From positions 1 to 18,070 of the forward strand of contig JAZRXM010000025.1 in assembly GCA_045600205.1 (NCBI GenBank): 18,070 nucleotides of DNA. Reading direction: 5' to 3'. Each line of letters starts with the position of its first letter. Within the stretch, counting starts at the first letter, position 1. The notes under the pieces were generated by a model. That model saw only the letters and a program-made list of their open reading frames with translations, was not told the origin of the DNA and did no database searches. The position numbers and the translations under genes are program-made. The DNA comes from Firm-04 sp045600205 (GTDB taxonomy: Bacteria; Bacillota; Clostridia; Oscillospirales; Ruminococcaceae). This document shows, one piece after another, positions 6,431-14,762 of the stretch.

Positions 6431-7234
6431 TCAGTTTCCATAGCAATAAATGGTATCGGGTGTTTCTTTCTCCGGCATATTCTTCATTTCTGTCCCGTTG
6501 AAAAAATAACCTCCGTACTTCTTGGGTGCCACCTCTGTGGATGTCAGAACCAAGGCACTGCCGGCAGCAGGGAAGTATATGATATCGGCGGTTGCGTAAT
6601 GTTCCGGCATTGCAGCGACAAGTTCGCCGATTTTCTGGATTTCATCCATGTACGTTTCGTCGCCCTCAATTTTGAATTCCGGGGAATTTCCAAAACCGAT
6701 CTGATAAGTCGGAAGCTGATCAAACTGAGACCATTGATATTCGGTACATTCCCGCGGCAGCAGATTCTTCATGGAATCCACCTGATAAAACTTGTTGTCG
6801 ATAATCGCATATCTGGTATACTCAGAGGTGATGATTCCACTCTGATAATTATACTCCAACAGATAGGTGCAGCGATTCAGGAGCGACTGGTCATACACCA
6901 GCGGAATCAAAAGTGCAAGCGTCGGAATCAGAAGCAGAATCGTCGAAGCGACACGGGAAGCCTTCTTTGTTTTTCGTTTTCTTTTCACTATGCATAGAAT
7001 GATGCTGACAACGTAAATCACCATCGCTGCGAGGAAACCGATGGTGTAGAACAAGAATTCCAAACCGAAATCAAGTATATTCATCGCTGCGAAATTGCAT
7101 ATCGACAACGTACAGGACAAAATCGTAAACACCAGCAATTTCGTGGAATCGGATTTTTTGATGCTCCGAATCAGAAGCACGACGGCATAGAGAATCAACA
7201 GAATATAATTCATAAACAAAGCGGTTCTCAGCAT
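6431..7234 (-). CDS. Four-helix membrane protein with extracytoplasmic C-terminal domain, function unknown
   Basis: 267 residues from the ATG at 7234, chosen because AGGGGAG (7242-7248) is 7 bases upstream and a promoter ends just before it. The longer start at 7303 would begin inside the -35 box. Four hydrophobic segments are visible at about 5-23, 32-52, 58-83 and 95-113. A very basic loop (KRKRKTKK, about 84-91) separates the last two and is probably cytoplasmic. The remaining 150 or so residues are soluble, with aromatic and acidic character, and should be outside the membrane. No catalytic motif was recognised. It is transcribed away from the RiPP locus: its promoter (7275-7303) and the precursor promoter (7422-7450) are divergent, 118 bases apart. 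A link to that locus, such as immunity or export, is possible from position only and not supported by sequence. No clear terminator follows; 6232-6430 holds nothing I can identify. Confidence 0.75.
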   Translation of the reverse strand: MLRTALFMNYILLILYAVVLLIRSIKKSDSTKLLVFTILSCTLSICNFAAMNILDFGLEFLFYTIGFLAAMVIYVVSIILCIVKRKRKTKKASRVASTILLLIPTLALLIPLVYDQSLLNRCTYLLEYNYQSGIITSEYTRYAIIDNKFYQVDSMKNLLPRECTEYQWSQFDQLPTYQIGFGNSPEFKIEGDETYMDEIQKIGELVAAMPEHYATADIIYFPAAGSALVLTSTEVAPKKYGGYFFNGTEMKNMPEKETPDTIYCYGN

Positions 7235-7274
7235 AAAAACACTCCCCTCTTGAATACAGCGGATTTTCACACAT

Positions 7275-7303
7275 ATTATAGCATAGGATACCGAAAAAGT
7301 CAA
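7275..7303 (-). promoter_or_regulatory. Extended -10 promoter of the four-helix membrane protein gene
   Basis: On the minus strand TTGACT (7298-7303) and TATAAT (7275-7280) are 17 bases apart, and the -10 reads TATGCTATAAT. Transcription would start near 7268, about 34 bases before the ATG at 7234. Confidence 0.85.
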
Positions 7304-7421
7304 TTATTCTGCGATATTTTTCCGATGCAATCCCGTTTCGGATGCTGCCCCGTGCCGTTCCTGTCGGAGCACCATGACATTTCGCATCAGATGAATATTC
7401 TCAAAATATCTTCACATGGTA

Positions 7422-7450
7422 TTGACTGATTTGTAGATATATGCTATAAT
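7422..7450 (+). promoter_or_regulatory. Extended -10 promoter of the RiPP locus
   Basis: TTGACT (7422-7427) and TATAAT (7445-7450) are separated by 17 bases, and the -10 reads TATGCTATAAT. This near-consensus promoter suggests strong expression. Transcription would start near 7457, leaving about 73 leader bases that end in the strong ribosome site AAAGGAGG (7514-7521). Confidence 0.9.
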
Positions 7451-7529
7451 ATCTTACGGAAAGCATTGCATTCCCCTCGGCTGAACGCCCAACCATCACA
7501 TCAACACTATTTTAAAGGAGGAAATTCAC

Positions 7530-7907
7530 ATGAAATTCACACCTGAACAACTTGCAAAAGCCAAAACCGCAAACAGCGCAGAGGAACTGCTCGCGCTTGC
7601 CTTGGAAAACGGCATCGAACTGACCGAAGAAGAAGCAAACAAGTATTTTGCAGACTTCCACAAAGAGGGCGAGCTTTCCGATGAGGAGCTTGACAATGTA
7701 TCGGGCGGCGGTGACTGCACCTCTTACAGCAGCGGCATCTGGGGACCAAACGGAAATCAACACTATGCAATTGTCACCACGCATAATCACTGTGACGGCT
7801 ATCAAGGAGATTATTTGATTCCCACCTGCGTGACCTGCAAACACAGTTTCACTGCCGGTGCAACATTGTACTGCTCCATCCGTACAGAAGAAAACGATCC
7901 GTATTGA
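7530..7907 (+). CDS. Nif11-like leader RiPP precursor peptide with five-cysteine core
   Basis: 125 residues. Residues 1-60 look like a Nif11-type leader: a helical, acidic N-terminus (MKFTPEQLAKAK, then AEELLALALENGIELTEEEA), the LSDEELDNVSGG ending, and a double-glycine cleavage site at 59-60 (a third Gly follows). The predicted core, 61-125, has five cysteines (C63, C88, C100, C103, C115), histidines at 78, 85, 87 and 105, and tyrosines, but no obvious internal repeats. Leader peptides of this kind are bound by a maturase, modified, and cut after GG by a C39-type peptidase transporter. The radical SAM/SPASM enzyme 84 bases downstream is the expected maturase. AAAGGAGG 8 bases upstream fixes the start. 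The core lacks the Tyr-Gly pair used by PlpX-type spliceases, so a thioether or carbon-carbon crosslink is more likely, but the chemistry is an inference. The C-x2-C pair with flanking Cys and His could alternatively bind a metal. Confidence 0.85.
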   Translation: MKFTPEQLAKAKTANSAEELLALALENGIELTEEEANKYFADFHKEGELSDEELDNVSGGGDCTSYSSGIWGPNGNQHYAIVTTHNHCDGYQGDYLIPTCVTCKHSFTAGATLYCSIRTEENDPY

Positions 7908-7991
7908 TGACAGCAGTATGATTACGCAGAATAAACTTGCGCTGCCTAATATCTCTACAGGTCAGCACCGAATGACCCTTATCGTAAAATC

Positions 7992-9374
7992 ATGAAATAT
8001 TTGTTATCTGAACAAATCGCGCTGCGTTCATGGCAGCTTGTGCCGTATGCCTATTACATAAAGGGTTGCCGCAACGCACAGGGACTGAAAGCGGATGAAT
8101 ATGAACTGCTCCGCCACTGTGACGGTCAACAGGATATCGAAGACTGTGCGCTTTTGCAAAGTCTGCTTTCACGCGGCTTCTGCCGCCCCGCAAAGGATGG
8201 CGAATCGCTCTCCGATTGGCAGCGGAGAAAAATCTGCGACAACCGCTATTTTCCTGCGATGAACTGGATGATTACGGGAAAATGCAACTATAACTGTCTG
8301 CACTGCTTCAATGCGTCAGACAATCAACGGCTGCAAAGCGAATTTACGTCGGAAGAAGCGCAAAAACTCATCACGGAAGCCGAAACCTGCGGCATCAACG
8401 CTTTGACCATTACGGGCGGCGAACCGATGCTCCATCCGCATTTTATGGATATCATCAAAGGAATCTATGCGCATGGGATGTACGTTGAGGAGCTGAATAC
8501 AAACGGCTTCTTTCTCACGCAGGAAATCCTGGACGAGATGAAATCGGTCGGCTGTTTTCCGCTGATGAAGATTTCCTTCGACGGAAGCGGGTATCACGAT
8601 TGGCTCCGTAATCGTCAAGGTGCTGAGGAAGATGCGCTCCGTGCGATTCGTTTGTGCGCAGAGAACGGTTTTCGTGTCAAAGCACAGACAAATGTACATC
8701 GCCGGAATGTCGGCTCGATGCTTGCAACCGCACAGCTTCTGGACAGTATGGGTGTCAGCGAAATGCGCATCATCCGTACAACCGAATCTCCGCGCTGGCT
8801 GCAAAATGCCGGCGATGCCTGTCTGACGCTGGAAGAATATTTCGAGCAGATGCTGGCGTTTCTGAAAGCATACACACAAACGGATTGCCGCATGGCAATC
8901 GACGTATGGCAGTTTGTGCGGTTGTATCCGCAATCCAGAATGTACCATCCCCATGCCATCTCATGCGAGCACAGCAAATACCGCGACTCGCTGCCTGTTT
9001 GCCGCGGAAATCGGGGTATGGTCGCGATCGGTGCAAACGGGAATGTATATCCATGCCATCAGATGTCGGGATATTACGAACAACATGGCTGGCTGCTCGG
9101 AAACGTGAAAACAGACGGGCTGCAAAGCCTCCTGCAAGACAGCGTTTACCTCAGAACCGTTTGCACAACCATGAAAGATCTGAAAGCACACAATGAAAAA
9201 TGCGCTTCCTGCCGTTGGTTTTCAACCTGCTGCGGCGGATGCCGTGCCATCGGTCTTGCGCTCACGGGCGATGTATTCGGCTGTGACCAGTCAAAATGCC
9301 TGTTCTATGAGGGCGGATATACGGAAAAACTGCAAAATGCCCTCCCCTGTTATCTTCTGAATGTATCAACATGA
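7992..9374 (+). CDS. Radical SAM/SPASM peptide maturase for the Nif11-like precursor
   Basis: 460 residues. Residues 1-85 resemble a PqqD-like precursor-recognition domain (YELLRHCDGQQDIE, LLSRGFC). The radical SAM core follows with C98-x3-C102-x2-C105 (GKCNYNCLHCFN) for the SAM-cleaving 4Fe-4S cluster and GGEP at 142-145 for SAM binding. The C-terminus is a full SPASM domain: C337-x12-G-x4-C355, C404-x2-C407-x5-C413-x3-C417, and C431, with extra C414 and C436, enough for two auxiliary 4Fe-4S clusters. This architecture matches maturases that install thioether or C-C crosslinks in ribosomal peptides; the precursor at 7530-7907 is the evident substrate. The frame is closed by a TAA at 7947-7949, and the ATG at 7992 is the first standard start after it. 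No Shine-Dalgarno sequence precedes it, so translation may be weak or coupled. A strong terminator follows; no transporter or protease gene is attached. The exact crosslink cannot be read from sequence. Confidence 0.9.
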   Translation: MKYLLSEQIALRSWQLVPYAYYIKGCRNAQGLKADEYELLRHCDGQQDIEDCALLQSLLSRGFCRPAKDGESLSDWQRRKICDNRYFPAMNWMITGKCNYNCLHCFNASDNQRLQSEFTSEEAQKLITEAETCGINALTITGGEPMLHPHFMDIIKGIYAHGMYVEELNTNGFFLTQEILDEMKSVGCFPLMKISFDGSGYHDWLRNRQGAEEDALRAIRLCAENGFRVKAQTNVHRRNVGSMLATAQLLDSMGVSEMRIIRTTESPRWLQNAGDACLTLEEYFEQMLAFLKAYTQTDCRMAIDVWQFVRLYPQSRMYHPHAISCEHSKYRDSLPVCRGNRGMVAIGANGNVYPCHQMSGYYEQHGWLLGNVKTDGLQSLLQDSVYLRTVCTTMKDLKAHNEKCASCRWFSTCCGGCRAIGLALTGDVFGCDQSKCLFYEGGYTEKLQNALPCYLLNVST

Positions 9375-9380
9375 AAAATG

Positions 9381-9425
9381 ATCTGCCTGAGCGGAAAACG
9401 CTTCCTGCTCAGGCAGATTTTTTAG
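9381..9425 (+). terminator. Rho-independent terminator of the RiPP locus
   Basis: ATCTGCCTGAGC (9381-9392) pairs perfectly with GCTCAGGCAGAT (9407-9418) around a 14-base loop that can extend the stem (GGAA with TTCC). TTTTTT follows at once. It begins 6 bases after the maturase stop codon. Confidence 0.93.
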
Positions 9426-9442
9426 ATATTTCTGTCGAAAGA

Positions 9443-9471
9443 TTGACTTTTTTATCCAAATATGCTATAAT
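9443..9471 (+). promoter_or_regulatory. Extended -10 promoter of the large LRR-dockerin gene
   Basis: TTGACT (9443-9448) and TATAAT (9466-9471) are 17 bases apart, and the -10 reads TATGCTATAAT. Transcription would start near 9478, giving a leader of about 72 bases with a small ACAATG/CATTGT inverted repeat (9491-9510) and the ribosome site AAGGAGG (9536-9542), 7 bases before the ATG. Confidence 0.9.
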
Positions 9472-9549
9472 GAATGCGTAATTTCAATCAACAATGTAAA
9501 AAATCATTGTGAATCTGTACATAAGTTCAAATTACAAGGAGGTATCCGT

Positions 9550-12500
9550 ATGCGCAAACACACACTGAAACGCATCTGCGCGGGCGTGACGGCAATCATG
9601 CTCGGCACAGGGCTGATGCTCCAACTGCCTGCATCCGTATTTGCCGCGGCGGACGGGTCGGGTACGACTGCGGACGGCTTTGATTATACCATTCAAAACG
9701 GTACTGCGGTCATCACGGGCTATTCCGCAGAGGACAAGGATTCCGTCACCAGACTGAATGTACCCGCATCCATCGGCGGCATTCCCGTCACGGAAATCGG
9801 AAGCAACGCGTTCCACGGCATGAAAACCGTCACGGAAATCACGCTGCCCGATACCATGGAACATATCGGCGTTTTCGCGCTGGCTGAAACGGCAATCTCG
9901 GAACTGAAACTGCCCGCTTCGCTCAAAAGCATCCGTGCAGACTTCCTCTCAGGCTGCGAAAACCTGAAAGAAATCACCATTCCGAAAGACCTGCCGATCA
10001 ATGCACTGGAATATTCCAACTGGCAGGGCGGTTGGGGCGCGTCCTTCAAGGATTCTTACATCGAAACCTTTATTCTGGAGGACGGCATCGAATATGTGCC
10101 GAATGTGCTGACGCTTGGCGATACGCATTTTCAGGAAATCGTCATACCCGATTCCGTGACGGTCATCGGAAAGGGCGCGTTTCAGTGGCAGACGTTTGAA
10201 AGCTTTACCGTTCCTGAGGGCGTGACGCAAATCGACAGCGACGCATTCTACGGCGCGGAACAACTGACGGAGATCAAGCTGCCATCCACGCTCGAAAAGC
10301 TCGGAAAAACGGTATTTCAAAAAACGCCGCTCAATCAAATTTCTCTGCCTGAGGGCTTCAAAGAAGCAGGCAGTTCGGTTTTTGCAGGCTGTGAAAACCT
10401 GAAAGCAATCACCATCCCCTCAACCATTGCAAAAGCCGAAGAAATGCTGAGCGATTCCTGCGTGGAACGTCTGACCTTTGCGGACGGCATCGTGAATATC
10501 CCCCCCTACATCGCGATCAACGCCGCCGCCCTGCAAACGGTAGAACTGCCGCGCAGTGTGACAAATCTCGGCACACGCTGCTTTGCTCGGACAAACATCA
10601 CGGAATTTACCGTACCGAAGCAGATCATCAAAGCAGATACGCCATTCAGCGAAAGTGCGCTGACGGATATTTTCTTTGAGGACGGACTTGCGCGGATCCC
10701 AAACACGCTGCTGCGGGATGCCATCCATCTGAACGCCATCCACTGGAATGCATCCGTGACGGAAATCGGCGATTACTGTTTCAGTAACTGCCCTGCACTC
10801 GAAACCGTTGAAATTCCCGATACCATACAGGTCATCGGCTATGATGCATTCCAGAACTGCAAGGGCATCCGGCAGCTGCGTCTGCCAGACTGTGCCGCAA
10901 AAATCGGAAGCTTTGCGTTTGAAGGCTGTACCGCACTGGAATCCGTTCTGGTGCCGCAAATGGCTGTGGCAGCAGACGGCACATACGAAAACGGCTTCAA
11001 CGAAAGACAATTCGACGGCGCAGGCTTGAAAAAAATCGAATTTGCAGCAGGCATGACCCGTATTCCCAACGGCATTTGCCAGTCCTGCGAATCGCTGACT
11101 GAAATTGTATTTCCCGAAGGTCTGCTGATTGTCGGGAAGAATGCGTTTGCAAACTGCAAGGCACTGGAAAATGTTCAGTTCCCCGACAGCGTCACGGAAA
11201 TCGGGGATAACGCATTTGACCGCTGCGCAAATCTCAAAACGCTGCATCTGCCTGCGGAAATCAATGTCATCGGCAACTACGCATTCCGCGATACGACCGC
11301 ATTGAAATCGGTGACCCTGCCGCATCAACTGTCCGCATACGGCGGATATCCGCCCTTTGAAAACAGCGGTATCGAACAGGTTTCGTTTGCAAGCGGGATG
11401 CAAAACATCGGCAACACATTTGCTGCCGCACCGAATCTCCGCGCTGTCGCAATTCCCGACAGTGTCACTGAAATCGGCAACAACGCATTTGCAGACTGCC
11501 CGCAGCTGACATCTGTCAAGCTGCCGCCCGATCTGAAACATCTTGGCAACAATGCCTTTGCAGGCTGTACCGCACTGACAAGCATCACCATCCCGAAAAC
11601 CCTCACGACCTGCGGCTGGTCGGTTTTTCCAAGTGCCAATGCCAATGTCAGCGGTTTGACGGAAATTACCTTTGAAAGCGGTATGACAAGCATCCCCGAG
11701 GGCTTGTGCCGCAATGCCGAAAATCTCCGTATTGCGCACATTCCGTACAGCGTCACAGAGATACAGGATATGGTATTTTCAGGCTGTAAGGAACTCATCA
11801 CGCTGGATATGAAACAGGATTCCGTTTCATTCGGTGCAGGTGCATTTGAAAAGTGCGACAATCTGTTTGACAAGCGCGTGGACATCTACGAAAAAGAAAA
11901 CACCTTCGCTGCCCGTGTCGTATCCGCAGCAAGCAATGACGGTCTTATGCACTACACGGTCTACTACAAGCTGAATCCGCGCTTTGCAGAGGAATACAGC
12001 AATTCGGCACTGGATATCCGCACGGCATCCTCCAATCCCATCGACGGCAAAAGTCTGCCGCAGGGCTTGCTGGATGGCGAAAGCAGTACCACGCACCTCA
12101 AACTGGACCTGACCGAACAGGAAGGCGTATTCCGTTTCAGCACGCGCCCGAAAGAAAATGCGGATACTGCGGTCGAAATTCAGTATGCGATGCAGTGGAA
12201 CAACAAACCGGGCTGGTCGTATAAGCGCATTCTCACGGATAATGACGCAGTTCCGCGGCTTTCCCTTTCCGCGCCTGCGGCTGTATCCCTCAATGACGGA
12301 AAAGCGGAAATCAGCGTATTCGGTTTTGCCGCCCCCGCGGATACCGTGGAACTGTATGCAAACGGCGAAGTCGTACAGACCGTGGAAGCAAGCCCGTACA
12401 CGGGAAAATATACCGCGGTGCTTCAGCTCCCCGCAGAGGATGGCGGCGTGATTCGCCTTTCCGCCAAAACAGAAACCGCCGAATCCGAAGTGACAGCAGT

Positions 12501-14643
12501 ACTTTGCCGCAGCGGACAAAATGAAGTCAAGCGCGTGATGCTCACGATCACAGGACACAAAACCATCACCGAGGACATCACCGAATGCTTTACCGCAGGC
12601 AAAATGCCTTGCTTTGCGTATAATCCGCGCTGGCCGCTGCATTTTGAGGTCACCCTTGCCAACAACGACTGCGCTCTCGTGGCAGTCGCATCCACGGTCA
12701 ACGGCACGGTATCTACCATTCCGCTCAGCTTTGATGCGCAGCGCGGCACATGGGTCGGAGAAGGCACGTTCAACCCTGTGGTACCCGGAAAACTCAGCAT
12801 TCTTGCGATTCCGACAACGCACGACCCGATCATTCGCAGTGTGAACGAGGACGGAAGCTATGGGTATTCCGTCAACGGACAGGCATACTTCGACGATACT
12901 GCATCCGAAACAGAGGACGATGACTGGGCAAAACGCTTTGTCAGCGAGGCTGACCCCGCTTTGCTCGGCGCGGACGAAAACAGCATCATGATGCGCTATC
13001 AGTTTGCGGCAAATGGCGAAACGGGCGGCATCATCCACTACGAGGGCAAAACCGATACGGTCATTCTGGACGACGGCTCAGTATCCGCAAAAGATGCCGC
13101 CGCCGATCCCGAACAGTACGGCTTTACGGAATCGGGCGCACGCATGGTGGACGAAAACGGAAAAGTCCATGTCTACTACATTCGGGCACTCGGCGACGAG
13201 GAAACCATCATCGCCAATGCCGAAGCCATCACCATCGGCGTAAAGGATGAACAGAAACCGAAGCGTATCATCAGCAAAACTGCCCGTGCGCTCTGGATCA
13301 CCGCAGAAGCAGGGCTGGAGGGTACGGTTGCAACCGCTGACAGCACCACTTCGGGTACTGTAACGCTCGAAAAAATACTGGGCGAGGAGGACGCTGACCA
13401 AGGATTCTTCCTCTCCTTTACCAATGAACTGGGCAGTGCCAAAATCGGGGACTGGTTGACCGAAACAGGCAACAAACTCGGCTGGGGCGTGAAAAATCTG
13501 GGCGACAAGGTCGGAAATGCCTGCACTTGGCTGGATATGGGCAAGGAAGTCCACACGTACTACAACCAGCTTGAGGAAATCACCAACTCGGATGCCCCCT
13601 ATGTCGCAAAACACCGCGATGCCGTCTATGCCATGTCCACAACACTGGTCGTATCCAAAGTCACCAATGTTGCGGCAACTACCATCGGAGTCGGTGCGGT
13701 AACACTCGCCTGCGGGCTGACTGCACCTGCTGCCGCAGTCATCGGCGTGATCGTCGGTGTGGGCTGGGGCATCGGCAAAGCACTGGATTTCTTCAGCGAC
13801 CGCCTGCAAAAAATCATCCGCGGAGAAGCCGAACTGAACTGTGTCGGCGAATTTAAAATGCTGATCGACCCATCCGGTATCGCATACGAATTTTTGCCAA
13901 GCAATCCGATCGAAAACGTCAAAGCAGAGCTGTATTATCAGGACGAAAACGGAGATGCAGTCCTCTGGAATGCCGAGGACTTTGACCAGAAAAATCCGCA
14001 GCTGACCGACAAAGACGGCTGGTTTGCCTGGGATGTTCCCGAAGGACTCTGGCAGGTGCGGCTGACCAAAGAAGGCTACAGCGATGCGCAGTCGGAATGG
14101 CTGCCCGTGCTGCCCGTACAGGTTGGCGTGAACCTGAACATGACTACGAAATTTTCAGCACAAATTGCAGATGTACAGTGTGATGCAGAGGCAGTCACGG
14201 TGCGGTTCAACCGTCATGTGCAGGATGAAAGCGTAACCGAAACATCACTTTATCTGACGGACGCATTGGGTACGGAAATCCCCTGCCGCATCACACCGAT
14301 CAAGGAAAACGCCAACGATACGGACTGTTCTGTCGAATACAGACTGACGCCCCTTGCGGCAACCGATCTGCGCGGTGCAACCGTTCATCTGACCGCGGCG
14401 GTCATGACCTATGCTGCAATCGCATCGCAAGCTGAAACCGTCACACTCCCCTCTGATCTGCTCTATGGAGATATCAATGCGGACGGCACACGCAGTATCG
14501 CGGATGCTGTGCTGCTTTGTCGGTATCTCGCTGAGGAAAACGGCATCACGGATACCGTTGTCACAGCGGCGGGTGATCTCGATTCGGACGGCATCCTGAC
14601 AATACTCGATGTCAGAAAACTGATGCAGATGCTCCATCCATAA
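9550..14643 (+). CDS. Giant secreted BspA-like leucine-rich-repeat protein with Ig-like modules and a dockerin
   Basis: 1697 residues. Signal peptide about 1-32 (MRKHTLKRIC, hydrophobic core, VFAAA cleavage region). Residues 43 to about 777 are LRR_5/BspA-type repeats of roughly 23 residues (IPDSVTEIGNNAFADC, LKSVTLP), a fold used in adhesion and ligand binding. About 780-1000 looks like Ig-like beta modules (VELYANGEVVQTVE), followed by further beta-rich modules. Around 1367-1417 is a hydrophobic, glycine- and alanine-rich segment (VIGVIVGVGWGIGKALDFF) preceding a basic helix. From about 1438 there is a carboxypeptidase-regulatory-like beta-sandwich (DPSGIAYEF, DKDGWFAWDVPEGLWQVRL, KEGYSDAQSEWLPV), then another Ig-like module, and from 1640 a type I dockerin with two calcium loops (GDINADGTRSIAD and GDLDSDGILTILD). 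The protein probably attaches to a cohesin scaffold and displays a long binding arm; the ligand is unknown. The start is set by AAGGAGG 7 bases upstream. It forms a single-gene unit with its own promoter and terminator. Confidence 0.9.
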   Translation: MRKHTLKRICAGVTAIMLGTGLMLQLPASVFAAADGSGTTADGFDYTIQNGTAVITGYSAEDKDSVTRLNVPASIGGIPVTEIGSNAFHGMKTVTEITLPDTMEHIGVFALAETAISELKLPASLKSIRADFLSGCENLKEITIPKDLPINALEYSNWQGGWGASFKDSYIETFILEDGIEYVPNVLTLGDTHFQEIVIPDSVTVIGKGAFQWQTFESFTVPEGVTQIDSDAFYGAEQLTEIKLPSTLEKLGKTVFQKTPLNQISLPEGFKEAGSSVFAGCENLKAITIPSTIAKAEEMLSDSCVERLTFADGIVNIPPYIAINAAALQTVELPRSVTNLGTRCFARTNITEFTVPKQIIKADTPFSESALTDIFFEDGLARIPNTLLRDAIHLNAIHWNASVTEIGDYCFSNCPALETVEIPDTIQVIGYDAFQNCKGIRQLRLPDCAAKIGSFAFEGCTALESVLVPQMAVAADGTYENGFNERQFDGAGLKKIEFAAGMTRIPNGICQSCESLTEIVFPEGLLIVGKNAFANCKALENVQFPDSVTEIGDNAFDRCANLKTLHLPAEINVIGNYAFRDTTALKSVTLPHQLSAYGGYPPFENSGIEQVSFASGMQNIGNTFAAAPNLRAVAIPDSVTEIGNNAFADCPQLTSVKLPPDLKHLGNNAFAGCTALTSITIPKTLTTCGWSVFPSANANVSGLTEITFESGMTSIPEGLCRNAENLRIAHIPYSVTEIQDMVFSGCKELITLDMKQDSVSFGAGAFEKCDNLFDKRVDIYEKENTFAARVVSAASNDGLMHYTVYYKLNPRFAEEYSNSALDIRTASSNPIDGKSLPQGLLDGESSTTHLKLDLTEQEGVFRFSTRPKENADTAVEIQYAMQWNNKPGWSYKRILTDNDAVPRLSLSAPAAVSLNDGKAEISVFGFAAPADTVELYANGEVVQTVEASPYTGKYTAVLQLPAEDGGVIRLSAKTETAESEVTAVLCRSGQNEVKRVMLTITGHKTITEDITECFTAGKMPCFAYNPRWPLHFEVTLANNDCALVAVASTVNGTVSTIPLSFDAQRGTWVGEGTFNPVVPGKLSILAIPTTHDPIIRSVNEDGSYGYSVNGQAYFDDTASETEDDDWAKRFVSEADPALLGADENSIMMRYQFAANGETGGIIHYEGKTDTVILDDGSVSAKDAAADPEQYGFTESGARMVDENGKVHVYYIRALGDEETIIANAEAITIGVKDEQKPKRIISKTARALWITAEAGLEGTVATADSTTSGTVTLEKILGEEDADQGFFLSFTNELGSAKIGDWLTETGNKLGWGVKNLGDKVGNACTWLDMGKEVHTYYNQLEEITNSDAPYVAKHRDAVYAMSTTLVVSKVTNVAATTIGVGAVTLACGLTAPAAAVIGVIVGVGWGIGKALDFFSDRLQKIIRGEAELNCVGEFKMLIDPSGIAYEFLPSNPIENVKAELYYQDENGDAVLWNAEDFDQKNPQLTDKDGWFAWDVPEGLWQVRLTKEGYSDAQSEWLPVLPVQVGVNLNMTTKFSAQIADVQCDAEAVTVRFNRHVQDESVTETSLYLTDALGTEIPCRITPIKENANDTDCSVEYRLTPLAATDLRGATVHLTAAVMTYAAIASQAETVTLPSDLLYGDINADGTRSIADAVLLCRYLAEENGITDTVVTAAGDLDSDGILTILDVRKLMQMLHP

Positions 14644-14731
14644 GCACAACGTAGTATCTGCGATGCACCATAATGGATACAGAAAGCAGCCTGCGCAAAT
14701 TGCACCTCCCGTTTCCTTCATCTATGCAAAA

Positions 14732-14762
14732 AAATCCCCTGAGAGATTTTCTCAGGGGATTT
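14732..14762 (+). terminator. Rho-independent terminator after the LRR-dockerin gene
   Basis: AAATCCCCTGAGA (14732-14744) pairs with TCTCAGGGGATTT (14750-14762) as a 13-bp stem around a 5-base loop, followed by CTTC and preceded by an A-tract. The A-tract becomes a T-tract on the minus strand (TTTTTTTGC), so it could also stop transcription arriving from the right. Confidence 0.85.

Noticed and set aside
6395..6997. 200-codon plus-strand frame opposite the four-helix membrane protein gene.
   Set aside because: The minus-strand product has clear membrane segments, a ribosome site and a promoter; the plus frame has none of these.
7880..7990. The peptide NDPY at the precursor C-terminus and again in the untranslated frame before the maturase ATG, suggesting a duplicated core end.
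   Set aside because: Only four residues match and the DNA differs (AACGATCCGTAT against AATGACCCTTAT), so chance is the simpler explanation.
10420..13038. Long antisense reading frames (10420-11739 and 11827-13038, minus strand).
   Set aside because: They are opposite the large LRR-dockerin gene, lack ribosome sites and recognisable domains, and arise from its repeat-biased codon use.
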